Below, piece after piece: positions 46,216-56,004 of a stretch of DNA of 64,000 bases. Origin of the DNA: JAJPJE01 sp963848375 (GTDB taxonomy: Bacteria > Acidobacteriota > Terriglobia > Terriglobales > Acidobacteriaceae); contig CAWKDK010000018.1 in NCBI GenBank assembly GCA_963848375.1, positions 1 to 64,000 on the forward strand. The letters run 5' to 3'. The notes beneath the pieces are model-generated. The model did not search any database, was not told where the DNA came from, and worked only from the letters and a program-made list of their open reading frames with translations. Position 1 is the stretch's first letter. The number at the start of each line of letters is the position of its first letter. A program made the position numbers and the translations under genes.

Positions 46216-47423
46216 GATCGCTCACCGCACTGATCGGTCTAGTCCTGTTCGCCGTATCACCAGTTTCCTACGTGAGATATGAGCGACCGGTCCATCTTTC
46301 CACTTCTGGTGTGCAGCAGTACATCATCGTCGATGAAGCAATCTGGAAGCATGCGCGCCCTGATCTCGGAGACCTGCGGCTTTACGCGGGAGATGCCGAA
46401 ATCCCTTATTCCCTGGTGATCGAGCGGGACAGCCTGCAACGCGAGCGCACCGTCGTGCCCGTTTTGCAGCAGTCGACCGTCGCGGGAAAGACGCAGTTTC
46501 TAATCGATATGTCTGCGCTCGCCGAATACGACCACGTAGACCTGGACCTGGCGACGAGAAACTTTGTCGCTCACGCTCGCGTCGAAGGTGAAAATGAGCC
46601 TCAAAGCCGAACGTGGGCCGCTCTAGGCGACAGCATTCTTTACGATCTCTCTTCCGATGGTCTCGGCAGCAATCACATGCTGCGTTTGCCGAGAACGAGA
46701 TACAAATATCTGCGGGTCACGATAGATGGTCCGGTAAAACCCAAAGAAGTTCGCGGTGGGTCTTCCGAAACGACTGACGAACGGACTGCTCGGTGGCGGG
46801 ATGCCGCGGTTTCAGGCAAACGGGAAGAACAGGGCAAGGAGACGATCTTCACCTTCACGGTTCCGGACGCTTCGCCGGTGGACAGGGCACTGTTCACGGT
46901 GGATCCTGCGCAGCCGAATTTCTGGCGCAAGGTGGAAATACAGAACAGCGCTGGAGCCCCGCTGGCTGCAGGAGAAATCGAGCGCATTCATATGGTGCGC
47001 GCAGGGCGAAAGCTCGATTCGGAAGAAGAGGCAGTCCAGTTTGCTGGCGCGCCATTGCCCGGCCAGCCTACGATCAAAGTGATTGTGCACAACGGTGATG
47101 ATCCGCCGCTTCGGATCACTGATGTGCGCCTGCAGCAGTTCGAAAGGCGTGTCTATTTCGAGACGCCGGGTAGAGGACAACTCGCGCTGTACTACGGCGA
47201 CGAAAAACTCGGACCGCCTGTCTACGAGTACGCCCGACTATTTCAGCTCGACAAAGCAGCTACGCTCGCTTCGTTGGCGCCAGAAGTTTCGAACGATGCG
47301 TACACGGGACGTCCGGATGATCGTCCCTGGTCGGAGCGCCATCCAGTCGTGCTATGGATCACGATCATTGGGGCCGTCGTTATATTAGGTGGAATCGCGT
47401 TGCGCTCGCTGCGCGTGAGCTGA
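46212..47423 (+). CDS. DUF3999 membrane-anchored periplasmic protein
   Basis: A 403-residue protein from the ATG at 46212, which overlaps the DUF2339 stop. There is a signal peptide (residues 1-18), then two beta-sandwich-like domains (HVDLDLATRNFVAHARVEGE; RYKYLRVTIDGPVKPKEV), and a C-terminal anchor (VVLWITIIGAVVILGGIALR). DUF3999 genes usually follow DUF2339, which supports splitting the long frame here into two genes. A heterologous-domain role in envelope assembly is guessed only from the pairing. Confidence 0.85.
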   Translation: MRSLTALIGLVLFAVSPVSYVRYERPVHLSTSGVQQYIIVDEAIWKHARPDLGDLRLYAGDAEIPYSLVIERDSLQRERTVVPVLQQSTVAGKTQFLIDMSALAEYDHVDLDLATRNFVAHARVEGENEPQSRTWAALGDSILYDLSSDGLGSNHMLRLPRTRYKYLRVTIDGPVKPKEVRGGSSETTDERTARWRDAAVSGKREEQGKETIFTFTVPDASPVDRALFTVDPAQPNFWRKVEIQNSAGAPLAAGEIERIHMVRAGRKLDSEEEAVQFAGAPLPGQPTIKVIVHNGDDPPLRITDVRLQQFERRVYFETPGRGQLALYYGDEKLGPPVYEYARLFQLDKAATLASLAPEVSNDAYTGRPDDRPWSERHPVVLWITIIGAVVILGGIALRSLRVS

Positions 47424-47457
47424 AACGTCCTCCTTGAGGGTTATGGGCAAAACAAAA

Positions 47458-47475
47458 GGGCGACCGAAGTCGCCC
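47458..47475 (-). terminator. Rho-independent terminator of cspA-type gene
   Basis: GGGCGAC-CGAA-GTCGCCC is a perfect 7-bp GC-rich stem with a tetraloop. On the reverse strand it is followed by TTTTGTTTTG, a good U-tract 24 bases after the cold-shock stop. On the forward strand there is also a CCTGTTCTTT tract, so it may also stop the DUF3999 transcript. Confidence 0.75.
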
Positions 47476-47498
47476 CTGTTCTTTGCCGCAAACGCACG

Positions 47499-47699
47499 TT
47501 ACAGAATCTGAACGCCCTCTGCCTGCATGCCTTTTGGTCCTTTCACGACGTTGAACTGGACCGCTTGCCCTTCTTGCAACGAGCGAAAACCGTTCGACTG
47601 GATGGCGGAGAAATGTACGAATACATCTTCGCCGCTCTGACGCGTGATAAAACCAAATCCCTTGGCATCGTTAAACCACTTCACTGTTCCTTGTTCCAC
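47499..47699 (-). CDS. Cold-shock domain protein (CspA family)
   Basis: A complete 66-residue OB-fold protein: TVKWFNDAKGFGFITRQSG includes RNP1 (KGFGFI), and DVFVHFSAI is RNP2. It binds single-stranded RNA/DNA as an RNA chaperone. It is monocistronic with its own terminator. A long upstream region on the reverse strand (47700 onward) could form a thermosensing 5' UTR as in other csp genes, but no specific fold was established. Confidence 0.94.
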   Translation of the reverse strand: MEQGTVKWFNDAKGFGFITRQSGEDVFVHFSAIQSNGFRSLQEGQAVQFNVVKGPKGMQAEGVQIL

Positions 47700-48170
47700 T
47701 TTGATGTTCCTTAATCTGAAAATATTGAGCTGAAAGAATCGGTGTAGCTTTTGGGCAGGAGATGCGTCAGGCAGTGATGCGTGGGCAGGACGTGCTCAGA
47801 ACAAAACCAAAACTCAATCGGCTATAGACAACTATACACGGTTTCGCGGAGGTAAGTAGGAAATGCAGAGACATCGGAAATCGATAGTTCAACAATGCGC
47901 ACGTCGAAACAAAGTAGAGACAGCCATCCATCTCCGCGTAGGCAGTGCCTCCCTGCTCATGATCGTCTTCCAACAAAACTCGCCTGTCAGCTTTGCATAC
48001 TTCATCTAGGACTTTTGCTAGTTGGACGGAGTTCTCCGTGTAACTAGCCTGCGACTATCTTGCGCCCGGCATGACTTGATAGGGCGCCGCGAACTGGCGA
48101 ATAGATGGCGGCGTCGTCTAGTGCTGTGCCATTACGACTCTGAAATCAGCATGGAGCGGGGAAGAATACG
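47700..48170. other. Intergenic region
   Basis: About 470 bases between the divergent csp gene and the outer-membrane protein gene. It should hold both promoters. Short ORFs in it lack coding character, and no repeat or RNA gene was recognised. SD GGGGAAG lies before the ATG at 48171. Confidence 0.5.
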
Positions 48171-48990
48171 ATGGATTCAATTCGCCACCGAGCTTTTGTT
48201 TCTCTGGGATCGATTGCCTTAACGTTTTTGCTCACTCTTGCTAGCGCAGCCCAGAATCCACACCAAGGGACTGGCACGGCGCCGCCTGCGAACAGTTCTG
48301 CTGCCAACGATGATGGCTGGCACTTCGGAGTTACTCCATACCTATGGTTTGCCAGCGCGAATGGAACAATAGGTGCGCTCGGACGCGATGCCAGCGTCAA
48401 TGCATCCTTTGGCGACATCATTCTCCAAATTCAATATTGGATTGATGGGGGTTTTCGAAGCTCGCAAGAAACGCTTGATACTGAATACGGATTTCATGTG
48501 GCTGAAGCTGTCCGACGACTCAGCACTCCCCATCAACGAAATTGGCGTTCAATCGATCAAAGCCAAAGCGACCCAGGTTATCCTCACCCCGAAGGTAGCC
48601 TATCGGGTTGTCGATCAAAAGAAGGTCAAACTCGACGGGACGTTCGGGATACGTTACTGGCACCTGAGCAACGAGCTGACTCTTGAGCCCCAGATTGCAA
48701 ACGGAATATCGGATTCTGCGAATTGGGTCGACGTTGTGGCGGGCGCCAGGATCCAGGTGCCGCTATCTTCCAAAGCGCTGGTCACGGTGTTAGGCGACGC
48801 TGGCGCTGGCGGCGCGAACTCGGATTACCAGGTGGCCGGGTTATTCGGTTACAAGTTCAAAGAGAAGTTCGTGCTTCCAGGGAGGTTGGCGATATCTCAC
48901 TGTGAACTATCGGCCGAGTGGCAAGGGGATTTCATTTACGACATGGGGATGAATGGTCCAATCATCGGTGTGACGATCAATTTCAAATGA
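48171..48990 (+). CDS. Secreted outer-membrane beta-barrel-like protein (three indels)
   Basis: Signal peptide in residues 1-28, then WHFGVTPYLWFASANGTIGA and VNASFGDIILQ. At 48427-48429 one extra A breaks the frame; the continuation is FNIGLMGVFEARKKRLILNT, then YRVVDQKKVKLDGTFGIRYW and the final GPIIGVTINF. Near the end a second pair of compensating indels (about 48880 and 48935) hides VLQGGWRYLTVNYRPSGKG, the usual aromatic barrel strands. The alternating strands and final Phe-Lys suggest a beta-barrel. The function is not known. Confidence 0.7.
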
Positions 48991-49089
48991 TCCGCTGCGG
49001 CCGTGGTTTAGGGACGCCGACACAGCAGGCAGAATGGATATGTCGCCGAGGGATGCAGAAGCGGATTTTCGCGATAGAGAAATAGTTTT

Positions 49090-50367
49090 GTGAGGTTCTT
49101 CGTTACATCACTCGCCCTCGTGTCGTCGCTGGAATGGCTGCGCACACATGCGGAGTCTCTGCCGCTCCTCGCAAAATTTGCGGTGGGGATCGCGGTGATC
49201 GTGATTGTTCCTCAGATCTCCCGACGTATCCGGCTCCCGTCAGTAGTGGGATTGTTGTTATGCGGCGTGCTGTTCGGACCTTACGGTCTGCAGCTCATTG
49301 GGAAGAACAGGCCCGTCGCGGATTTCCTGGCCGAACTGGGCAAGCTGATGCTGATGTTCATAGCTGGGCTGGAAATCAACCTTAGGTTGTTTCGTCAGGT
49401 GCAGCGAAGGTCAATGACATTTGGGTTTATCACCACCTCAATTCCATTGATCCTCGGAACCTCAGTTGGGCTTCTGTATGGCTACCAGGCCGTTGCGGCA
49501 GTTGTCATCGGATCACTGCTCGCATCCCACACACTGCTCGCCTCGCCAATCATTGCGCGGCTCGGGGAAAACAGGCTAGAGCCGATCACTGTCACGTATG
49601 GGGCGACGATGCTCTCCGACACGCTTTCGCTGATTGTGTTTGCAATCTGCGTCTCGACATTTGAGCGTGGCTTCTCGGTCTCCAGCCTGGCGCTGCAACT
49701 TCTGGAGATCGCTATTTTTGTGCCGGTGGTCCTCCTTGGCCTGAGCCGGTTGGGTGGTTACTTTCTGAAGAAGGTCCGGAACGATGAGAGCGCATATTTC
49801 GCGGTGATGCTGGGAGTCGTTGTTGTGGCGAGTCTCCTCGCGGAGATCATCCACCTTCCGGGCATTGTGGGGGCATTTCTTTCGGGACTCGCACTCAATG
49901 CAGCGGTGCAGCAGAACGCAGCAAAAAAAGATCTGGAATTTATCGGCAATACTCTTTTTATTCCAATCTTTTTCATAGCAACCGGCTTTCTGATCAACCC
50001 TCGGGCCCTTGCGCACACTGTCCGTAGCGAGTTTGTGCTGGTGTTGGCAATCATCGGCGCACTGGTTATTGGAAAATATGCGGCAGCCACAATCGCCGGG
50101 CGCGCATTCGGCTACAGTCAGGACGCACGCATGACAGTGTGGTCGCTCACCCTGCCGCAAGTAGCTGCGACGCTTGCAGCTGCACTGGTCGCCTACAACA
50201 CGTTTGACCCCACCGGCAAGCGGCTGCTCGATGATCGAATGTTAAATGTGGTTCTCGTGTTGATGCTATTCACATCCATTGTTGGACCGATTCTGACGGA
50301 GCATTACGCACCTCGCTTGGTAGAGCCTGAAGCGAGGAAGGTCTCTGCGACTGATCGCGCAGCGTAG
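49090..50367 (+). CDS. Cation:proton antiporter (CPA2 family)
   Basis: A 425-residue protein with about 12 membrane helices and a GTG start. The monovalent cation/proton antiporter family signature is present: LPSVVGLLLCGVLFGPYGLQ, LGKLMLMFIAGLEINLRLF, SLLASHTLLASPIIARLG with the helix 5 region, and IVGAFLSGLALNAAV. There is no C-terminal TrkA-N domain, unlike KefB/C. It is predicted to exchange Na+ or K+ for H+ across the cytoplasmic membrane. It is followed 19 bases on by a secreted outer-membrane-type gene. Confidence 0.88.
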   Translation: MRFFVTSLALVSSLEWLRTHAESLPLLAKFAVGIAVIVIVPQISRRIRLPSVVGLLLCGVLFGPYGLQLIGKNRPVADFLAELGKLMLMFIAGLEINLRLFRQVQRRSMTFGFITTSIPLILGTSVGLLYGYQAVAAVVIGSLLASHTLLASPIIARLGENRLEPITVTYGATMLSDTLSLIVFAICVSTFERGFSVSSLALQLLEIAIFVPVVLLGLSRLGGYFLKKVRNDESAYFAVMLGVVVVASLLAEIIHLPGIVGAFLSGLALNAAVQQNAAKKDLEFIGNTLFIPIFFIATGFLINPRALAHTVRSEFVLVLAIIGALVIGKYAAATIAGRAFGYSQDARMTVWSLTLPQVAATLAAALVAYNTFDPTGKRLLDDRMLNVVLVLMLFTSIVGPILTEHYAPRLVEPEARKVSATDRAA

Positions 50368-50386
50368 TCCAAGTGGAGATGCTCGA

Positions 50387-51124
50387 GTGCCGATGATCCG
50401 TCAATGCTCGCGGGCTGAGCTCGGCAACCTACACGTGAGTTTCACTAGCCAACTGTATTTCCTGCTGTTTGTCTTCTGGTTCGCAATTGAAGGGAGCCCG
50501 TTCGCGAGGGCCCAGGCTGCACAATTCGAATTCCTTCCACAGATCGACGCATACAAACATTTCACAGAGAAGATCCAGGGGGAGTTCGTAATCTCGCGTA
50601 CCGGCGACGCAGACACATTCAATTCTATTCAGGTAGGCCCAAACCTCAACATCTCATTGCGGCCACTTCTGCGCAGCAAGCTGCTGCGCACCAATGAGAC
50701 CAGCTACAAGCTCCTGACCCTCGGAGTGGGATATCGGTATATCGCGAATATCGATAAACCGGTGGAGAATCGCGGAATTGTCGAGTTTACCGCACGCTTC
50801 CCACTGCCGGGAAAACTGCAGCTTAGCGATCGCAACCGAGCAGACCTGCGGGTAATACAGGGGCAGTTCTCCTGGAGATATCGAAATCGCATTACTCTGG
50901 AGAGGAGCTTCGCAATTCACAAATATCCCATCACGCCATACGGTCAAGCCGAGTTCTACTACAACAGCCAGTCGGATAGTTGGGACAAGAAGATTTACCA
51001 AGTCGGGCTCAACTTTCCAGTTCACCATCGTGCAGAACTGAATCCTTACTTTGAACGTCAGAACAACACCTCGAAACCGAATCACGTGAATGCCTTTGGC
51101 TTCACCGTATCTCTCTATTTTTAA
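50387..51124 (+). CDS. DUF2490-like outer membrane protein
   Basis: A 245-residue protein with a hydrophobic signal (LYFLLFVFWFAIEGSPFARA) and alternating strands rich in Arg and Tyr (YKLLTLGVGYRYIANIDKPV; RGIVEFTARFPLPGKLQLSD; IYQVGLNFPVHHRAELNPYF) ending in SLYF, a C-terminal Phe typical of Omp85-assembled barrels. It resembles DUF2490, an uncharacterised family. It sits between the antiporter and the sulfatase genes. It starts with GTG, and the SD is not clear. Confidence 0.75.
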   Translation: MPMIRQCSRAELGNLHVSFTSQLYFLLFVFWFAIEGSPFARAQAAQFEFLPQIDAYKHFTEKIQGEFVISRTGDADTFNSIQVGPNLNISLRPLLRSKLLRTNETSYKLLTLGVGYRYIANIDKPVENRGIVEFTARFPLPGKLQLSDRNRADLRVIQGQFSWRYRNRITLERSFAIHKYPITPYGQAEFYYNSQSDSWDKKIYQVGLNFPVHHRAELNPYFERQNNTSKPNHVNAFGFTVSLYF

Positions 51125-51521
51125 GCTTCATTTCCAATCGTCTGCTTGGAAGGATTTCGTGTCGCTCGCGAGAGACAAACAAATACGTAGTCTGCCCTAA
51201 AAGAATTGGCAGTTGGAGCGATCCCAACGTCGAAGCATAGTATCGAACCGAAAGTCCCGAAGGTGAGTCTCGGCTGCACTTCCGTAGTCACGACGCACGT
51301 TTCCGGCACGAAGGTGCGTCTCGCAATTTCGTGAGTACGCGCAATCGCTTTCTATGATGACAACATTCGCCTCATTGAATGAATCGGACAAAGTACTCCC
51401 GAGGTAACTGTACGCAGGTCGTACAGGTTGGGCCCAACACTCAAGCCGCCTCCATGCTTTTCCACATTCATGATGTGATCGGTTCCGTGGAGGCGAATCC
51501 AGCAGCCGCAGGAGACCTCAG
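51125..51521 (+). promoter_or_regulatory. Upstream region of the sulfatase operon with two adjacent palindromes
   Basis: 397 bases without a gene. At 51408-51426 is CTGTACG-CAGGT-CGTACAG (7-bp arms), followed directly at 51427-51438 by GTTGGGCCCAAC, a perfect 12-base palindrome. Both lie about 85-110 bases before the sulfatase start. GAAGGTG-GTCTCG occurs twice nearby (about 51258 and 51311). This is a plausible operator region for regulating the sulfatases. No promoter boxes were assigned. SD AGGAGA lies before 51522. Confidence 0.4.
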
Positions 51522-53243
51522 ATGAAACATAAAATCGCTGTCCCATCGTTCGCTCTGCTTGCCATCGCGATGTTTCTCATCAGCGGAAGAATTGGCGTAC
51601 ACGCGCAAGCTCCCAGCACAAAGAAGCCTAACATTCTCTTCATCATGGGAGACGACATCGGGTGGATGCAGGTCGGCGTGTACCACCGGGGAATAGGGCT
51701 TGGCGAAACACCCAACATCGACCGACTCGCCAAGGAAGGCGGGATGTTCACGACGTACTACGCCATGCAGAGCTGCACGTCGGGGCGAAACGTGTTTCTA
51801 ACCGGTATGTACCCGCTGCGCACGGGCATGATTCCTCCGCAGCTCCCCGGAAGCCCGAGCTATTTGAGACCAGGTACTCCGTCGCTCGCGGTGTTTTTGC
51901 ACGATCTGGGTTATTCGACGGGTCAGTTCGGGAAGAATCATTTGGGCGATCACACCGATGCCTTGCCCACAGCACACGGATTCCAGGAGTATTGGGGCTA
52001 CCTGTATCACCTCGACGCGATGCAGCAGGTTAGCTTCCCCGATATAAACAAGTCTCCGACGGAGCAGGCCGTGTCACCGCCATGCAAGAACACGCCGATT
52101 CCCGGCCTCGCCGAGGTTCCCGGTGCTGTGGATCCCAAGACGACAACTTGTCTGACGCCTCCGCGCCCAGTGCTCTGGTGCAACTCCTCAGATGGGACTT
52201 CGAAGAATCAGACCTGCAAAGATGAAGGGCCGCTAACGCTCGAACGATCAAAAACCGTTGACGAAGAGATCTCGGCCAAAGTCGTGGACTTTCTGGATCG
52301 AAACGATCCGACGAAGACTGGCAAGCCATTCTTCGTCTGGTACAACCCTGCCCGCATGCACGTTACGACCGTGCTTTCGCCGAAATACATGGCTATGGTG
52401 GGAACGCCAGGCGGCAAAGATTGGGGTGTCAACGAAGCCGGCATGAAACAACTGGACGACAACATCGGCGTCGTGCTGGCGAAACTGGAGCAGATGGGCC
52501 AGTTGGATAACACCATCATCGTATTCACCACGGATAACGGCGCCGAAGCTATTTCTTATCCCGATGGGGGCGTGACGCCGTTCAAGGGCCAAAAGGGCGA
52601 AGCGTATGAGGGTGGCTATCGTGCTCCGTGCGTTATCCGCTGGCCCGGCATGATCAAGCCGGGAACTGTGTTCACGGAAATGTTCTCAGCGCTCGACTGG
52701 ATGCCGACATTTGTTCAGGTCGCCGGTGGTCCAAGCGGGGACGGCCTGAAGAAAAAAATTGAGAGCGGAACATATCCAGGTATTACGAAAACTACGCTCG
52801 ATGGCGTCAATCAAATCGCCTACCTGACTGGGCAGTCGAATCAGTCCGCGCGTGAGGTCTTCTACTACTTCTCGGGTGCGACTCCATCGGCGGTCCGTTA
52901 CAAGAATTGGAAGATGTACTACACCATGTCGCAACCCGGGGCGGAGGGATGGATCCTTCCGCTTGTTCCCTTCCACTTCACACTGGTGGACGACATCAAG
53001 CGCGATCCATTTGAACAGGCAGTCGGACTTCAGCAGAAGAGTGCGATGAGCCTCGGTGGTGCACTGGCGGGTCCGGTGACAGCTTTCCAGTATGACTGGA
53101 ACATGTTGCCGATCGGACAACAGCTGTGGATGCAATGGTTCGAAACACTCAAGGAGTTTCCGCCGATGCAGGCACCGGCAAGCTACAACCTCACACAGGT
53201 GATGGACGAGGTGAAGTCCTCCACCGGACATCCCAGCGATTAA
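51522..53243 (+). CDS. Sulfatase 1 (arylsulfatase-like)
   Basis: A 573-residue exported protein with a signal peptide (residues 1-29). Alkaline-phosphatase-superfamily sulfatase motifs: metal Asp pair in NILFIMGDDIGWMQVG, the formylglycine Cys85 in SCTSGRNVFLTG, KNHLGDHTDALPTAHG, and FTTDNGAEAISYPDGG. The motif C-T-S-G-R departs from the usual C-x-P/A-x-R by Ser at the third place, unlike the neighbour's CTAGR. It should need a formylglycine-generating enzyme; none lies in the window. It removes sulfate from sulfated esters or polysaccharides outside the cytoplasm. Two sulfatases lie in tandem. Confidence 0.88.
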   Translation: MKHKIAVPSFALLAIAMFLISGRIGVHAQAPSTKKPNILFIMGDDIGWMQVGVYHRGIGLGETPNIDRLAKEGGMFTTYYAMQSCTSGRNVFLTGMYPLRTGMIPPQLPGSPSYLRPGTPSLAVFLHDLGYSTGQFGKNHLGDHTDALPTAHGFQEYWGYLYHLDAMQQVSFPDINKSPTEQAVSPPCKNTPIPGLAEVPGAVDPKTTTCLTPPRPVLWCNSSDGTSKNQTCKDEGPLTLERSKTVDEEISAKVVDFLDRNDPTKTGKPFFVWYNPARMHVTTVLSPKYMAMVGTPGGKDWGVNEAGMKQLDDNIGVVLAKLEQMGQLDNTIIVFTTDNGAEAISYPDGGVTPFKGQKGEAYEGGYRAPCVIRWPGMIKPGTVFTEMFSALDWMPTFVQVAGGPSGDGLKKKIESGTYPGITKTTLDGVNQIAYLTGQSNQSAREVFYYFSGATPSAVRYKNWKMYYTMSQPGAEGWILPLVPFHFTLVDDIKRDPFEQAVGLQQKSAMSLGGALAGPVTAFQYDWNMLPIGQQLWMQWFETLKEFPPMQAPASYNLTQVMDEVKSSTGHPSD

Positions 53244-53346
53244 ATCGCGAGACGATGTATGCGGTGAGGCGGGCGCGGCAAAGACAAGAGCGCCCGCCAA
53301 ACACCGTGGCGCAATGGCATATCAATCGAGCGGAGGACTGAAGCTT

Positions 53347-54957
53347 GTGTCTGAAATCTCCAAGGGCCGTTGCAATCAGAGATGCTTGATTTGTATTTGT
53401 GCGCTGTTCATGGCGCTGCAGATGAACGCGCAACAAAAAAAGCCAAACATCATCGTGATTTTTGGGGATGACATCGGTTACTGGAATATCAGTGCCTACA
53501 ACCTGGGCATGATGCACTACAAGACCCCCAACATCGACCGACTGGCCCACGAAGGCGCGCTCTTCACCGACTATTATGCGCAACAAAGCTGCACAGCAGG
53601 ACGCGCGGCATTCATCACCGGACAGAGTCCGATTCGCACGGGCCTGCTCAAGGTCGGTCTACCCGGTTCGCCGCTAGGACTACAAAAAGAAGACCCCACC
53701 ATTGCCGAGATTCTCAAGCCGCTCGGCTACATGACTTTCCAGAATGGCAAGAACCATCTCGGCGATCGCAATGAATTTCTGCCGACGGTACACGGCTTCG
53801 ATGAATTCTTCGGCAACCTATATCACCTGAATGCGGAAGAGGAACCAGAGAATATCGACTATCCGAAAGACCCGAGCTTCGCGGCGGAGTTCGGGCCCAG
53901 GGGTGTGTTCAAGTGCAAAGCCACTCCGACAGAGAATCCTGCGCCCCCCGATCCGCGGTTCGGGCCGTGGGGCAAGCAGACTTGTGAGGATACGGGGCCG
54001 CTGACCAAGAAAAGAATGGAGACGGCCGATCAGGAATTTCTGGCAGCAACGCTCGATGACATCGATCGGTCAGTTAAGGCGGGCAAGCCGTTCTTCATCT
54101 GGCACAACAGCACGCGCATGCACATCTGGACGCACCTGCAACCAAAATACATGGCAATGGTCAATAAGCTGGGCCTCTACGGCGCAGGCATGACGGAGCT
54201 TGATGACCACGTCGGCGTGATCCTCAAAAAGCTCGACGACCTCGGGATTGCAGACAACACCATCGTCATTTTCACCACTGACAACGGTGCCGAGGCGATG
54301 AGTTGGCCGGACGGCGGCACAACCCCATTTCGCGGCGAGAAGAACACAAGCTGGGAAGGTGGCTACCGTATCCCTTTTCTAATCCGTTGGCCGGGAGTGA
54401 TCAAGCCGGAAACAGTTGTGAACGACATCTGTGCGCACGAGGATTGGCTCCCAACACTTGCAGCCGCCGCAGGCGTGCCTGATGTGAAGGAGAAGCTGCT
54501 GGCAGGTTATCAAGCGGGCGCAAACAGTTTCAAAGTCCATCTCGATGGTTACAATTTCATGCCGTATTTCAAAGGAGAGACGCAGGAGAGCCCTCGTCGC
54601 GAGTTCCTCTATTGGACGGATGATGGTGAGCTTGCCGCTTTGCGCTACAACCGCTGGAAACTCATGTTCCTGGAGCAGCGTGCCCACGGCTTTCAAGTGT
54701 GGGAGGAGCCTTTCGTCTCTTTGCGAGTTCCCAAGCTGTTCGACCTGCATGCTGATCCCTTTGAGCGCGCTGAGTATGAGGGAATCGACTATAGCCATTG
54801 GCGCATTGATCGCATTTTTCTGCTCGTCCCAGCACAGACATTCGTCGCGCAATGGCTGAGCAGCTTCAAGCAATTTCCTCCGCGCCAGAAGCCGGCAAGT
54901 TTCAATCTCAACCAGGTGATGGCGCAGCTAACTAACGCGGCGAACGGTGGGAATTGA
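53347..54957 (+). CDS. Sulfatase 2 (arylsulfatase-like)
   Basis: 536 residues from the GTG at 53347 (GGAGG about 10 bases upstream), or 547 from 53314. The N-terminal hydrophobic stretch is short (LICICALFMALQMNAQ), fit for a signal peptide. Motifs: IIVIFGDDIGYWNISAYN, CTAGRAAFITGQSPIRTG with the modifiable Cys, KNHLGDRNEFLPTVHG, and FTTDNGAEAMSWPDGG. It is clearly paralogous to sulfatase 1 with about half the residues alike in these blocks. Together they suggest degradation of a sulfated glycan, though no glycosidase is linked. Confidence 0.86.
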   Translation: MSEISKGRCNQRCLICICALFMALQMNAQQKKPNIIVIFGDDIGYWNISAYNLGMMHYKTPNIDRLAHEGALFTDYYAQQSCTAGRAAFITGQSPIRTGLLKVGLPGSPLGLQKEDPTIAEILKPLGYMTFQNGKNHLGDRNEFLPTVHGFDEFFGNLYHLNAEEEPENIDYPKDPSFAAEFGPRGVFKCKATPTENPAPPDPRFGPWGKQTCEDTGPLTKKRMETADQEFLAATLDDIDRSVKAGKPFFIWHNSTRMHIWTHLQPKYMAMVNKLGLYGAGMTELDDHVGVILKKLDDLGIADNTIVIFTTDNGAEAMSWPDGGTTPFRGEKNTSWEGGYRIPFLIRWPGVIKPETVVNDICAHEDWLPTLAAAAGVPDVKEKLLAGYQAGANSFKVHLDGYNFMPYFKGETQESPRREFLYWTDDGELAALRYNRWKLMFLEQRAHGFQVWEEPFVSLRVPKLFDLHADPFERAEYEGIDYSHWRIDRIFLLVPAQTFVAQWLSSFKQFPPRQKPASFNLNQVMAQLTNAANGGN

Positions 54958-55107
54958 CGGAGGAAATGATGTTCTTTGGGCGTTCCGCACAGTTTTTCGC
55001 GGAGGCTCCATCAGGAACGAGTCACCACTCGCGAGACTAGGGCAATCATCAACTGGTGAAGGCTCATTCGCGTCTGCGGGGCGCGTCGGATCGAATTCGG
55101 AGAAGAT

Positions 55108-55956
55108 ATGCCGCCATCGAACAAAACGCATTTGGGCCCGCTGAAGAAACCTCTTCTGCTCGTAGTCTTCTTTGCAGTGATCGCACTTGTTCCTCAACTG
55201 CGCGCTGCCGACAATGATGACTTCGACACTTACAAGATCAAGTTCAATGCTTTCTGGTTCTACACGCAGCCTACGGGAACCTTCACCGGTACCGGCGGGA
55301 ATGGCACTTTCGATTTTCAGAAAGATGTGTCGTTCCAGTCCTACTCTACGTTTTCCGGAGGCGTTGATTGGAAGTTCACCCGGAAAAATCATCTGCTCTT
55401 TACGGTTACTCCCTTCGATCGCACCAAGTCCTTCGTGGCCAGCAGAACGATCACATTTCAGGGGCAGACATTTAATGCTGGGCTGTCGGCGAATGCCAAC
55501 TTGCAAGTGAACGCGTATGCTCCGGGTTATCAGTACGACATCATCCGCCGAAAACGAGGGCACCTCGGAATCAGAGTGCAGCTCGATCTCTTCGACGTGC
55601 AGGGGAGCCTGGATGCCTCGGCTCAGGTTTCAAATGGGTTGCCGGTGGTAGCCCACAGAGCACAAGGGAATCTCCGAGCTCCGTTGCCGGTTGCTGGACC
55701 GGACGTGCGCTTTTATCTGACCAAGAACTCCAACCGCGTATTTGTAACTGGAAACGTGTTTGGCATGTACTTCTTCGGGTACGGAAACTTCATTTCCACA
55801 TTCGACACGATTGGGGTTAGCGCGACCAAGCACTTGAATATCCGCGCTGGTTATCAGCTTGGAACGCGACTGAACGTCAATAACAACGCCAGTACTCGTG
55901 TCGGGCTCAATTTGACGCAGAAGGGGCCAGTCGTTGGGATCGAGGTTCCGTTTTAA
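55108..55956 (+). CDS. Outer-membrane beta-barrel-like protein
   Basis: A 282-residue protein with a signal peptide (LLLVVFFAVIALVPQLRAAD). The body is alternating beta strands: FKIKFNAFWFYTQPTGTFTG-like, VDWKFTRKNHLLFTVTPFDR, SANANLQVNAYAPGYQYDII, KHLNIRAGYQLGTRLNVNNN, and it ends IEVPF with a C-terminal Phe. It fits a porin-like or transport barrel. It follows the sulfatases, which would suit uptake of sulfated-glycan products, but that is inference. Confidence 0.75.
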   Translation: MPPSNKTHLGPLKKPLLLVVFFAVIALVPQLRAADNDDFDTYKIKFNAFWFYTQPTGTFTGTGGNGTFDFQKDVSFQSYSTFSGGVDWKFTRKNHLLFTVTPFDRTKSFVASRTITFQGQTFNAGLSANANLQVNAYAPGYQYDIIRRKRGHLGIRVQLDLFDVQGSLDASAQVSNGLPVVAHRAQGNLRAPLPVAGPDVRFYLTKNSNRVFVTGNVFGMYFFGYGNFISTFDTIGVSATKHLNIRAGYQLGTRLNVNNNASTRVGLNLTQKGPVVGIEVPF

Positions 55957-56004
55957 CCGCTGAAGCTGAGCCGCTCATTGCGAAACGATCACTTGGAGGA
56001 TGCC

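Noticed and set aside
44349..47423. A single 1,024-residue membrane protein
   Set aside because: An internal frameshift at about 45970 hides the normal DUF2339 C-terminus, and DUF3999 starts at 46212. Two coupled genes fit better.
47767..47976. A 69-residue reverse ORF upstream of the cold-shock gene
   Set aside because: No SD, no protein-like pattern. More likely leader or intergenic DNA.
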